DNA from: Lucinisca nassula
Taxonomy: Eukaryota > Mollusca > Bivalvia > Lucinida > Lucinidae
Reading direction: 5' to 3'
Assembly: GCA_963580285.1 (NCBI GenBank)
Contig: OY757019.1
Location: 62,516,587-62,580,586 of the forward strand
DNA length: 64,000 bases
The notes below the pieces were generated by a model. That model did not search any database. It saw only the letters and a list, made by a program, of their open reading frames with translations, and was not told where the DNA came from. This document shows positions 43,287 through 56,019 of this stretch, piece after piece (positions within the stretch are counted from its first letter, which is position 1; every line of letters begins with the position of its first letter). The translations under genes were made by a program, and so were the position numbers.

Positions 43287-43443
43287 AAGCCTCCGTGGTG
43301 CAGTGGTTACGCTACTCGCCTTGTAAAACAGGGATCGCAGGATCGATCCCGGGCTTCTCCAGACTTTCGGATGAGTCTTTAAACCGAGGTCCCGTCTCCG
43401 TATGACCTTAGCTGTTGGTGGGACGTAAAACTAAAACTCACTC
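43287..43443 (+). mobile_element. SINE-B with 16-bp perfect target duplication
   Basis: ACATATTCTTGTGTAG at 43,271-43,286 and 43,444-43,459. Same head, body and tail as the copy at 9,221-9,373. Confidence 0.92.
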
Positions 43444-43459
43444 ACATATTCTTGTGTAG

Positions 43460-43851
43460 CGTGTCAGTATGTTTTGATGTATCTGCTCTTTAATGAACCG
43501 ACGGGATATGTCCCACTGCTAAGTAAGTAACAATTTAACGTTAGCGCTTTATGAGCTTTAAACTATGTTTAACAACACGTGTATAAAACCGGCATATGTA
43601 AAGAAGCTGAAATACAAATAATAGATCAAATATAATACTATAAGGCGTATACATATACTTTACTTAGCCGTTGTTGAAATTTTACACCGAACAGCTGACC
43701 TTAGTGTGACTTCAGCAGCTCTCTAAGAATAGATTAGGGCGATACATAGGTAGCCAGTAAAAAAACATGAGGCGGTTCGCTAATCGATACGTCATCTTCA
43801 GCGATCAACCGCTGAAACCGGAAACTTTTCGAATACAATTCGAATTTACTG
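43460..43851. other. No recognisable feature
   Basis: AT-rich, no open frame of note and no repeat recognised. Confidence 0.4.
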
Positions 43852-44275
43852 TGAAGCGGTGCGAGTCGGACCGTCCATGCTTATAAAGCCTATTGCTATC
43901 ATTGGGCGGCAGGGTTTGAGATGTCATTTCGTCTCAATGTCGGGTAAAAGTCCCACAAAATTGGAAGCAACCTCTCTAAAATGACTTATACAGTGCTGAC
44001 GGGAACGTTAAACCTCAAATCAAACAAATAAACAAAACAAACACATACAAAGCCGGCATTATTTCTACCTTTTCGCAGTGAGCTTTATTTAATTATTTAA
44101 TCGCGATTTCGTTTCGATTTTGGAATGATTATTATATATATAGCATTGTCCGATAATATCATAAAGACACATTTATGGTTAATGACATTATTTTTCAACG
44201 CGATGTCAATTATTTTACATGTATGATCATTTTCAATTAAATATTTTGCAAACTCCGAAGACATTACGATAACAC
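43852..44275 (+). repeat. SINE-A 3' half and direct copy of 2,826-3,360
   Basis: SINE-A sense at 43,852-44,030 (GCGGTGCGAGTCGGACCG to CAAATCAAACAAATAAAC). Then 44,040-44,275 matches 2,826-3,010 plus 3,301-3,360 without the SINE-A found there. Confidence 0.7.
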
Positions 44276-44631
44276 ACCTGAGAATTGATTAATGTTTCCT
44301 TATTTTTTTTGCAAACATAGGTTTTGGGTGCTCAAAACCTATGTCTTGGAACCAAAATAAGAAAAATAATGTATACCACCGTAAACCCCAGTTTTCTCTA
44401 TATAAAGTGAGGTATAAGGGGGTGTTTATTTCACGGACTTGTTCACGTGATGAAAATATATATATATATATATTAAATATAAATAATATCCACAATGCGG
44501 GTAAATATAAATATGAAAAAATTAAAGAAACACTGGAATAAAAGTTATTTTTCCTGTATTTTTAACAACCGGTTTCATCCATGATGGAATTTTCAAGTTA
44601 ACAATGATGTTTATTATTTGAGAAATAATCT

Positions 44632-44785
44632 CCACGTACCGTGTGTTATCGTGATTAACACACGGTGTTGGAGGGCAGATTGCGAAATATTAATTCACGA
44701 CGGCGAAGCCGGAGTGAATTAATATTCGCATCTGCCCGACAACACCGTGTGTTAATCACGATAACACACCGGGTGCGTGGAAATT
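44632..44785. mobile_element. Long hairpin, about 68-bp arms
   Basis: From TCCACGTACCGTGTG to its near-complement at 44,785 with a loop GACGGCGAAGCCGGAG that can itself pair. Within each arm GTGTGTTATCGTGATTAACA forms a smaller palindrome. It looks like a foldback MITE. Confidence 0.8.
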
Positions 44786-45157
44786 ATTTCGATTCTAACA
44801 TGATGCTAAACTGAAATACAGTAGTAACAAAGCGTTATCTTGGGGACTATTTTGCAGCGGATGTCGACAGAAGGAAATGTTTACATGCAACGTCACGATG
44901 ACACCAAATTGCACGCACCACGTTGACGACGTGAATTATCGCATATTTGCAAACGCTGACGTTTCCACTGGGTTCAATGGGAAAAACGTTAACGTCATGT
45001 TAGAATGTACGTTAAAGTGACGTAAACGTCAATAGTTATTTATTTTTCCCGTAACGCTCAATAAAAGCTGACGCTTTTGTGTTTTTGAGACGGTACGTAT
45101 TTACATATGAGCCGTCGTAAGATAACGGCGTAAAAAGCAAATGAAGTACAGGACACA

Positions 45158-45885
45158 GCGATCAGCGGAGACTCACATCGGCCCGCGCAATCGCGCAGTC
45201 CGATCAGAATCCTCACTGATCGCATATACATGCACACACCACAGGACACAGGATAAATATCATGCTCAGCCGAGCCGAGCACGAAAAAAAGATTGCAGAA
45301 CCTCGTGCCTGATTGAGCCAGCGCATGAAAAATCCCACCAGAAGGTTTGAGCGATCAGTGGAGACTCAGATCAGCCTGCGCAATCGCGCAGTCCGATCAG
45401 AATCTCCACTGATCGCATATTACATGCACACACCACAGGACACAGGATAAATTCTATGCTCAGCCGAGCCGAACACGAAAAAAGTTTTACAACCTCGGGG
45501 CCTAATTTGAGCCAGGGCATGAAAAATCCCACAAGAAGGTCTGAGTGATCAGCGAAGACTCAGATCGGCCTGCGCAATCGCGCAGTCCGATCGGAATCCT
45601 CACCGATCGCATATACATGCACACACCACAGGACACAGGATAAATTTCACGCTCAGCCTATCCGAGCACGAAAAAAGTTCTACAACCACGGGGCCTGATT
45701 TGAGCCAGCGCATGAAAAATCCCACAAGAAGGTTTTGAGCGATCAGCGGAGACCAAGATCGGCCTGCGCAATCGCGCAATCCGACCAGAATCCTCACCGA
45801 TCGCATATACATGCACACACCACAGGACACAGGACAAATTCCGTCTCCGGTCTCCGTCCGCAAATATTATGTTGGAGTGTATGTG
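45158..45885 (+). repeat. 193-bp tandem repeat, about 3.7 units
   Basis: GCGATCAGCGGAGACT-type starts at 45,158, 45,351, 45,545 and 45,739. Each unit contains GCGCAATCGCGCAGTCCGA and CACACACCACAGGACACAGG. A further partial copy, inverted, is part of the right arm at 46,655-46,760. Confidence 0.85.
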
Positions 45886-45942
45886 TAACAGGTCACTGGT
45901 GTGTGTCAGTGTGTGTATTATGTTGGTGTGTGTGTGTGTGTG

Positions 45943-46143
45943 AATTCGGGTATCACTTGTGTCTTTTAATTTTGGATGGCCATATGGCCGTTTTGTGGGA
46001 GGGTGGCTGTCCATATGGCCTTCCTTTGTTTGGGTTTCCATTGTGGTCTGGTCGCTTGGTGTTTGTATTTCTTTCCCTTTGGTGTCTTTTATGGATGGAG
46101 TAAGTTAATTGTATCAATTCCTGATCTTTGTTTTACTTCTACT
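45943..46143 (+). mobile_element. SINE-X, partial, sense
   Basis: TATCACTTGTGTCTTTTAAT through GGTGTCTTTTATGGATGG to TTTTACTTCTACT. Its end abuts the antisense SINE-F. Confidence 0.7.
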
Positions 46144-46455
46144 TAACGTCGCTTTCAACAATTTTTCAGTCATATCACGACGGTGTCTGGTTGCGACAGG
46201 GAGCTCAATGCTCACGTTTATAGTGCTGCCTCACTGAAGTATCATGTCCCAGACACATTACATGATACCACACCCAGTCACATTATCCTGACACTGGATC
46301 GACCAGTCCTAGCTCTACCCCGTAAATCTGAGTGCCAAACGAGGAGCAGCTAGTACCATTTTTAACGACTTTGGTATGTCGCGGCCCGGGATCGAACCCG
46401 AGACCTCCCGTTCCCCGGAGCGGACACTCTACCAACTGAGCTATCGGGGCCGGTA
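46144..46455 (-). mobile_element. SINE-F, tRNA-headed, antisense
   Basis: Minus strand head GGCCCCGATAGCTCAGTTGG with B box GGGTTCGATCCCG, then a long conserved body (GGGGTAGAGCTAGGACTGG; GACATGATACTTCAGTGAGG) and a TTGAAAGCGACGTTAAG end. The head has a T-stem mismatch and no matching acceptor stem, so it is not a tRNA gene. The body type is widespread in molluscs. Confidence 0.85.
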
Positions 46456-46525
46456 TGTGTATTATGTTGGAGCAAAAATAAGGAACTGCAGATTACGGAA
46501 GCGTATATGACGTGTATGGAGTGTA

Positions 46526-46641
<116 letters not shown>

Positions 46642-47006
46642 AATCTCCTATTTGATATTTATCCTGTGTCCTGTGGTGTGTGCATGTATATGCGATCGGT
46701 GAAGATTCTGATCGGATTGCGCGATTGCGCGGGCCGATCTGAGTCTCCGCTGATCGCTGTGTACTGTACTTCATTTGCTTTTTACGCCATTATCTTACGA
46801 CGGCTCATATGTAAATACGTAACGTCTCAAAAACACAAAAGCGTCAGCTTTTATTGAGCGTTACGGGAAAAATAAATAACTATTGACGTTTACGTCACTT
46901 TAACGTACATTATAAAAAACATCATTGTTAACTTGAAAATTCCATCATGGATGAAACCGGTTGTTAAAAATACAGGAAAAATAACTTTTATTCCAGTGTT
47001 TCTTTA

Positions 47007-48384
<1,378 letters not shown>

Positions 48385-48413
48385 GAATCATAAATTTAGA
48401 AAGATGTTCGTTT

Positions 48414-48491
<78 letters not shown>

Positions 48492-49257
48492 AATCTCCTA
48501 TTTGAGATCTCAATCTTCTTATTTTAAAATCAAAATCTCCCTGTTTGGGTCAAAGAAAATATCACATGTCTGCTTGTCATTTTAACGAGTCATTTGTTTT
48601 TTAGCCATGTCAGGTTAATTCTATTTATTTTAACATAAATCGTTTGTCTTTTAAGCAAACAAAGTAGTCTTAATTATTTTAAAAAAAATTATTTTAATTA
48701 TTTTTGATTCAGGTTTATGATATTACTTTTTAAATACAAATATCGTAAAATTAAACCGGTCTAGTTGTCACTTACTGGCCTAATGACTACTGGTATTGGT
48801 TTAAAGATTAGCGGCGTGCGTCTCGATACTTGGTGATCATTCGATTCGACAATCCACCATCAGCAATTTTATTGACGAGTGTCTCTTGCCCGAGAGTTCA
48901 TAACCATGTTTTGAGCAGAAAGAAAAAACAAAGAAACAGTGTCTATATGAAGAAAGAAAAAAAATACTCGTTGAAACATATAATCAGATAAAAACATTTG
49001 GGGCACAGGCCGCGACAAACCCCATTTTTCACGGGAAATTAGTATGTGTATTCCTTCTTTAAAAATCAGTTTGCTTATTCCTTCTCTAAAACATAGACTG
49101 TTGGTCCTCGTTAGAATCGCCTCGATGAGGCGGTCTTTCAAGTGCTCAAACTCTGTGTTCTCAGCATAAATGAGAATATCACAATATTTCATTTGCATAT
49201 TTTAAGGAAGTGAAAATTGCACAGTGAAACGAACATCTTTCTAAATTTATGATCCAC
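48385..49257. mobile_element. Foldback element with 30-bp inverted ends
   Basis: ATCATAAATTTAGAAAGATG...CGTTTCAGTG at 48,387-48,417 is repeated inverted at 49,226-49,256. Inside are a (GT)n run (48,415-48,488) and a member of the hairpin family near 49,000-49,160. No coding frame. Confidence 0.6.
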
Positions 49258-49845
49258 GAGGCAGCTCCAGTACCCGCATTCTACGTTTTAGGAACAAGTG
49301 GGGAATTATCTTTTATTAATTTCACCAAACAATTACTGTTCTTACAGCTATACATCACCAAAACACGCCTATATGATTCTGACCCAATAAACCCCACTTT
49401 TATATAGTAAAACTGGGGTTTACAGGGATAAACATTACTTTTCTTATTTCTGCTTGAAAGCATAGATTGTGGGTACTCGTTCGTTTCCAGAATCTATGTT
49501 TGGAGCAGAAAAATAGTGTATATTTTTATCTGAAAATTTTCATTTTGTGGTGGTAAAATTTTGCACTGTGTTTGAATTGGCGTGTTTTGGTAATGAATAT
49601 TACATTGCATTGAATAGATGTGTTTTAATAATGTTATGTTTTTAGCGACTAACAAATAATAGAAAATCAAAGGCTTGATAAGCCTTAAAGTCGGCGAATT
49701 ACAAAAGTTGCATTTGTTTGATCTGGATCTAAACTGTTTGGCAATGCGCATAAATTAATATTTGTTTGTAAAGAAACGCTATTATAGCGCTATACACATA
49801 ATATGAAAAGCTATTATCTAATTTTCGTCTCAGATGTCCGTTTCA
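49258..49845. repeat. Hairpin-family repeat and AT-rich sequence
   Basis: At 49,290-49,510 are two words shared with 44,310-44,440 and 52,075-52,240: CCCCACTTTTATATAG / AACTGGGGTTTACAGGG and ATAGATTGTGGGTACTCGTT...AGAATCTATG. The remainder has no gene. Confidence 0.55.
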
Positions 49846-49849
49846 GATT

Positions 49850-50735
49850 TGTTGTCTGTTTGTATTGGAGTTAATACTACCCTGCCGCCCAATGATAGGT
49901 CATTTTTAGAAGGTAGGTTTACCTATCCACACATTTCCAGAGCAGGCAGGTGATGCCCTCACCTTTCAACTTGACAATATTTATATTAGATTCGGTACTA
50001 AGTTATTTAGACAAATTGTGGGTATTCCGATGGGTACGAATTGCGCACCTCTTGTGGCAGATCTGTTCTTGTATTGTTATGAAAGAGACTTCATGTTGTC
50101 GCTTTCCATTGATAACCAACCTGAAATTAACCTGAAATTATTGAAGCTTTTAGCTCTACTTCTAGATATTTAGATGATTTATTAAATATTGACAATACTA
50201 ACTTTAATGGTCTGATCAGTCAGAATTATCCCCTAGAACTTCAGTTAAACAAGGCAAATTCCTCTGATACCGAGGCCCCCTTTTTGGATTTACATTTATC
50301 TATTGTAGATGGATATGTTCCTTGCAAAATTTATGATAAACGTGATGATTTTGATTTCGATATTGTAAATTTTCCTTTTTTGGACGGTGATGTTCCTCGT
50401 GCGACATCGTACGGGTTTTATATTTCGCAGTTAATTCGATTTGCAAGATTGTCTAGTCATGTATCCGACTTCAACACTCGTAATAAATTATTAACCGCTA
50501 AACTTCGTAATCAGGGGTATCGGTACCATAAACTACGTAAAGCCTTTTCTATGTTTTATAGACGTCATTCTGATTTGGTTTCAAAATTCAATGTTAGACT
50601 TAAATCACTTCTGCAACAAGGCCTTTCGGAACCCGAATTCTATGGTGACTTAGTATATAAATTTAGAAAAATACATGCCTGTAATGACTTTAGTATCAAA
50701 TTTCGTAAATCGTTCGTCTATATATAAAGATTGGG
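49850..50735 (+). pseudogene. Decayed reverse transcriptase, copy 2
   Basis: Better preserved than the copy at 6,653. One frame carries QLDNIYIRFGTKLFRQIVG and then IPMGTNCAPLVADLFLYCYE (palm motif region). A 12-bp tandem duplication near 50,120-50,145 shifts the frame; the next frame carries STSRYLDDLLNID, with the catalytic DD pair, and runs into a 147-codon open piece (50,284-50,727) with YDKRDDFDFDIVNFPFLDGD and YGFYISQLIRFARL. The 5' part with the first motif is missing. Class is probably Penelope-like or a related non-LTR lineage. It is likely dead because of the frameshift and 5' loss. Confidence 0.8.
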
Positions 50736-51064
50736 TACAACATAAATGTTATAAAACAGACTGCATGCATGGTGGTTAACCCAATCACGGTTGGCAACTT
50801 TGCTTCCCTCTTTGATTTCACACCGGTGGGTCGGGCCTAAGATTATATGACGGTTCTAGAGTAAAAACATAAATGGAATTTTATTTTAGTATTCTTTATG
50901 TTGGTTGGCGCCTGATGCACCGTCTTTGGTCGGGCCCCTCGGAGTCTTACTGTTGGTTTTCTTTTGCTCAAGCAATTCTGTTGTTGTATGCTGGAGAGTC
51001 CTCAACCATGTTTCATCTCTGTAGTTTTTTTATTTGTATGTTCTTGGAGATGTTACACTGATGA

Positions 51065-51780
51065 GTTAGGAAGCCTTCATGCGGACTAAACAAAATTAGT
51101 GTATACCGTGACGGAGGTAAGGGCGAGGATTATGGCTATGTAAAATCGATTTAAGCTCCCCAGTGGAATTCTTTCCATTGACCGTTCCAAGGCGGTTCTT
51201 CTGTGGCGATTTATTTATGTTGTTGTTTGATACTTACTACGTGTATCACTTGTGTATTTTTATTTTGAATGGCCATTTGGCCTTATGGCCTTCCTTTGTT
51301 TAGGTTTCCATTATGGTCTGGTCGCTTCATGTTTGTGTTTCTCTCCCTTTGGTGTCTTTGATGGGAGGAGTAAGTTAATTGTATCGATTCATGATCTTTG
51401 TTTTACAGTCAAACTTCAATGGCTCGAACACCTTTGGGACCATGAAAACCTGTTCGAGAAAGGGGTAGTTCGAGCCACTGAGGGTTACTGCCAGGAGGCA
51501 TAACGACATACTTTAGGACATATTTTCGGTGTTCTATAATTAACAATGTATGCTGTTTGTACTCATTAGAATCGCCTCATCGAGGCGATTCTAATGAGTA
51601 CACACAGCATACATTTGCGAGATAGAAGACGAAAATATCCTCAATTTTACCCTCCCTATTCCTTATGTATAGAAATTCCATAGGGACTCAAGAACGGGTT
51701 CGACACAGCCATGGTAAACGAGCCATCGGTGTTCGAGCAATCGAAGTTCTACTGTACTTCTACTTTTTATACGTAAGTGG
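51065..51780 (+). mobile_element. SINE-X split by a pogo-like MITE
   Basis: GGAAGCCTTCATGCGGAC start, CGTTCCAAGGCGGTTCTTC, TGATCTTTGTTTTA (to 51,405), then CTTCTACTTTTTATACG after the MITE. The piece after the MITE matches the SINE-X sequence at 40,240 without a gap. Confidence 0.8.
51406..51754. mobile_element. pogo/Tigger-like MITE, 349 bp, with central palindrome
   Basis: Inverted ends CAGTCAAACTTCAATGGC and GCAATCGAAGTTCTACTG, TA on both sides (51,404-51,405 and 51,755-51,756). The SINE-X copies at 40,230 and 46,130 give the empty site. The middle, 51,549-51,613, is a palindrome around TTAGAATCGCCTC. Confidence 0.85.
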
Positions 51781-51962
51781 TTAACCAATACTGTGCACAA
51801 TTCTTTCGGCAGAAACTGACAACCAGCAGAAGGGAGAGAATGACGGTAGAAAAGATTTCGTGATCAATCTCCACGAAAGAATGTCACCAACCCCGGCAGG
51901 TATCGAACTCGCGTCCTCCTGATCACCAGTCAGACGCGCATCCGACTGAGCTACCGGCCTAC
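51781..51962 (-). mobile_element. SINE-C, antisense, 3' truncated
   Basis: Minus strand: GGCCGGTAGCTCAGTCGGAT head, TTCGATACCTG B box, GATCACGAAATCTTTTCTACC body, TGGTTAACCACTTACG centre. Confidence 0.85.
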
Positions 51963-52551
51963 ACAAACAACTTGCAAGATTTATTCTGAACTGTTATTTC
52001 TGCTTCTGGCCGTGTGACATAGTGAATTCTCTTATATCTCAAAAATGGCTTGTCCAATGAAAATGTATAATAATTCCCTTATTTATACTACGAACATAGG
52101 TTGTGGGTGCTCGTTAGAACCGCCTTATTCTAATAAGTTCCAAAAACCTAAGTTTCGGAGCAGAAATAAACAAAACAAATATACCTCTGTAAAACCCAGT
52201 TTTCACTTCATAAAGTGGGGTTTAGAGGGCTGTTCATTTACCTTATTAACAAGATGTACGGCTAAAAACTGAGTTTTTTTCCGATGTTATTTTTCATTAC
52301 TGTTTTAAACCTCGATTGAAGTAGCTCGTTAGAAATGCCTCAATGAAGAGATTCTAACGAGCACCCACAATCTTTGTTTTGGAATAGAAATACGAAGAAT
52401 AATGTTTACCCTGGATATCCTATTTTTCACTGAGTACAGTGGGATTATAGGTTTGTTCATTACATACATCCACAAAAATGCTGGATAAACTTTTACAAAG
52501 CAGTTATGGTGTCACATTTAATCAGATTATCATTCAGATTCATACTGAAAA
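51963..52551. repeat. Hairpin-family repeats
   Basis: Two copies (52,080-52,240 and 52,300-52,450) with CTCGTTAGAA...TTCTAACGAGCACCCACAA words and flanking CCAGTTTTCACTTCATAAAG / GGGGTTTAGAGG. No coding frame. Confidence 0.6.
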
Positions 52552-55414
52552 CAAGAGGGCCCAATGGCCCTATATCGCTCACCTGTGTACCAAAAAAGTT
52601 ATTAGTGTAGGAGACCACTTGACATCCCTACATACTAAACTCTGAGCCTTATGGTTTCGGAGAAGAAGATTTGTGATGTTTTTTCCCAGTATAAGTCTAT
52701 AGGAGTTAATGACCCCTGGGGCATGGCCAATTTTGACCCAAAGGGCATGGTTGGCAGGATTTATGTAGGCGATCATTTTATGTTGCTTTATACTAAATAT
52801 CTAAAGTCTGTACTTCATGGTTTCAGAGAAGATTTTTGAAGCTTTTTTACATTATAAGTTTATTGGTGTTAAGGGGCCACAGAATTTGACCAATTTGGAC
52901 CCCAAGGGCATGATTGGTAGGATTTATGTAGGTGACCACTTGCCGTTGCTACATGCTAAATATCTTAGCTCTGGGCCCTGTGGTTTCAGAGAAGATTTTT
53001 GAAGATTTTCCCATTATGAGTCTATGGGAGCTAAGGGACCCCAAGGGCGTGGCCCATTTGGAACCTAGGGACATGGTTCGCAGGATTAATGTAGGTTACC
53101 ACTTACCGTTGCTACATGCTAAATATCTAAGCTCTGGGCCCCGTGGTTTCAGAGAAGAATATTTGTGAAGGTTTTTTTTTCTATTATGAGTCTATGGGGG
53201 CTACATGTAAGAGGCCCCGGGGCGTTGCCCATTTGGACCCCAGGGGCATGATTGGCAGGATTTATGTAGGTGACCACTTGCCGTTGCTATGTGTTAAATA
53301 TCTTAGCTCGCGGCCCTGTGGTTTCTGAGAAAAAGATTTTGGAAGCTTTTTTCCATTATGAGTCTATGGGAGCTAAGGGGCCCCGGGGCGTGGCTCATTT
53401 GGACCTCAGGGGCATGATTGGCAGGATTTATGTAGGTGACCGCTTGCCTTTGCTGCATGCTAAATATCTGAGCTCTGGGCCCTGTGGTTTCAGAAAAGAA
53501 GATTTTTTAAGTTTTTTTTTTCCATTATGAATCTATGGGAGCTAAGGGGCCCCGGGGCGTGGCCAATTTGGACCCCACGGACATGATTGGCAGGATTTAT
53601 GCTGGTGACGACTTGACGTTGATACATACTTAATATCTAAGCTTTGGACGTTTTGGTTTCAGAGAAGAAGATTTTTTACGTTTTTTCCATTATAAGTCTA
53701 CAGGAGCTAAGGGGCCCCAGGGTGTGGCCATTTGGACCCCAGGGGCAGGGTTAGCAGGATTTATGTATATGACTATTTAATGTTGCCAGATACTTAATAT
53801 CTAAACTCTGTGCTTTACAATATCCGAGAGAAGAAGATTTTTTAAGCTTTCCTCCATTATGAGTTTCTGGGAGCTATGGGGCCCGAGGGCGTGGCCCATT
53901 TGGACCCGAGGTGCATGATTGGCATGGTTTATGTAGGTGACCACTTGCCGTTGTTGCATGCTAAATATCTAAGCTCTGGGCCCTTTCAGAGAGGAAGATT
54001 TTTGAAGCTTCTTTTCCATTATGAGGCTATGGGAGCTAAGGGGCCCCAGGGCGTGACCCATTTGGACCCCAGGGGCATGTTTGGCAGGATTTATGTAGGT
54101 GACCACTTGCCGTTGCTACATGCTAAATATCTAAGCTCTGGGCCCTGTGGTTTCAGAGAAGAAGATTTTTGAAGCTTTTTTTTCCAATATGAGTCTTTGG
54201 GAGCTAAGGGGCCCCGGGGCGTGGTCCATTCGGACCCCAAGGGCATGATTGGCAGGATTTATGTAGGTGACCACTTGTTACATGCTAAATATCTAAGCTC
54301 TGGGCCCTGTGGTTTTGGAGAAGATTTTGGAAGTTTTTTTTTTTCCAATATGAGTCTATCGGAGCTAAGGGGCCCTGGGGCGTGGTCCATTTCGTATCCA
54401 GGGGCATGATTGGCAGGATTTATGTAGACGACCACTTGCTGTTGCTACATGCTAAATATCTAAGCTCTGGGTCCTGTGATTTCAGAGAAGAAGATTTTTG
54501 AAGCTTTTTTCCATTATGAGTGTATGGGAGCTAAGGGGCCCCCGGGGCGAGGCCCATTTGGACCTCATGGACATGATTGGCAGGATTTATGTAGGTGACC
54601 GCTTGCTGTTACTACATGCTAAATATCTAAGCTCTGGGCCCTGTGGTTTCAGAGAAGATGATTTTTGAAGCTTTTTACCAGTATGAGTCTATGGGAGAAA
54701 AGGGGTCACGTGGCGGGGTCCCTTTGGACCCCAGGGACATGATTGGCAGGATTTATGTAGGTGACCACTTGCCATTGCTACATGCCAAAATATCTAAGCT
54801 CTGGGCGCTGTGGTTTCGGAGAAGAAGATTTTTGAAGCTTTTTTTTCATTATGAGTCTATGGAAGCTAAGGGGCCCCGGGGCGCGGTCCATTGGGACCCC
54901 AGGGGCATGATTGGCAAGATTTATGTAGGTGACCACTTGCCGTTGCTACATGCTAAATATCTAAGCTCTGGGCCCTATGGTTGCAGAGAAGAAGGTATTT
55001 GAAGCTTTTTCCATTATGAGTCTATGGGAGCTAAGGGGCCCTGGAGTGTGGCCAATTTGGACCCCAGGGCCATGACTGGCAGGAATTATGTAGGTAACCA
55101 CTTGACATTGTTACAAGCTTAATATTTAAGCTCTGGGCACTGTGGTTTCAGAGAAGTTTTTTTTTCCCCATTGTAACTCTATGAGAGTTGTATGTTGCCA
55201 TTGCAACCAGAATTCCAATCTGATCAGCCCAAAAACCTTATGCAGCCTTTTCCCCTACCTGATGGTGCTTCTCATGAAATTTGATCAAGATTGGCCATGG
55301 GGTATTAGAGATATACTTATTTGAAATTGTTTACGGACGCACGCAAGCAAGCACGGACGACTGACAAAATGTGATCACAAAAAGCTCACCTTGTCACTAC
55401 GTGACAGATGAGCT
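52552..55414 (+). mobile_element. Satellite-carrying (pearl-like) element, copy 2
   Basis: Starts CAAGAGGGCCCAATGGCCC and ends with a hairpin (TTGTCAC TAC GTGACAG) and ATGAGCT before an A run. The core is about 15 units of about 165 bp (52,610-55,160), each with GGCAGGATTTATGTAGGTGA, TACATGCTAAATATCTAAGC and a poly-T stretch. The 3' section has GGACGCACGCAAGCAAGC and TGATCACAAAAAGCTCACC. Each unit is open in one frame (GRIYVGDHLPLLHAKYLSSG), but poly-T length changes break the frame between units. I regard it as non-coding. Confidence 0.8.
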
Positions 55415-56019
55415 AAAAAACATGAAATATCAAGGAATGCAGAGCACTATATGACCAATCTCAGTAGACGTCTATTTTTAGCAATACTAACAGCTACTGT
55501 TGTCAGAGGATAAGTTGAAAGTGACGCCAGCGATTGAGCATTGTCCACTGCTTCGGTAACGATAAATATAACGGTATAATAGGTCTTGCCAACCAATGGT
55601 GGGTATGATAATGATAACGTTACAACCTGACAAAACCTACCTGTTGTGGTATTATCTTTTACGTCACTGTCTATAATCTTTCAAAACGCAGTGAGACGTG
55701 AATGCACTTTTAATTTTGGACTGGTCCGCGTTTTAGGTAAATCGCCTTCAGTTGGGATTTTGTAGTGGGCGATATAGTTTTACTGAGGATCGTACTGCAT
55801 AATATTAACCACTTGGCCACGAATTCTACATAATGGCATTATCAAAAAACTTATTTATAATTTTGAAATCCTGTGAAAAAAAGAAATCCGAAAACCTCTT
55901 CCCCTAAAACATGGAATAGTCTTAGCACGCTTGAACGTTGAACTCTCAAAGGTCGTTGATAAACTATACTTACAGTGCGACAACAGTACGTTGATAGCTA
56001 AATATATAATGGCCATAAA
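55415..56019. other. No recognisable feature
   Basis: No repeat shared with the rest of the window and no convincing open frame. Confidence 0.4.

Noticed and set aside
46370..46455. tRNA gene on the minus strand
   Set aside because: Good A and B boxes, but no matching acceptor stem and a T-stem mismatch, and it continues into a SINE body. The same applies to the heads at 9,221, 15,306, 23,963, 43,287, 51,962, 60,269 and 61,398.
52651..55324. Series of 60-119-codon frames in the 165-bp satellite
   Set aside because: The same frame recurs per unit and is broken by poly-T length changes; better explained as satellite sequence.
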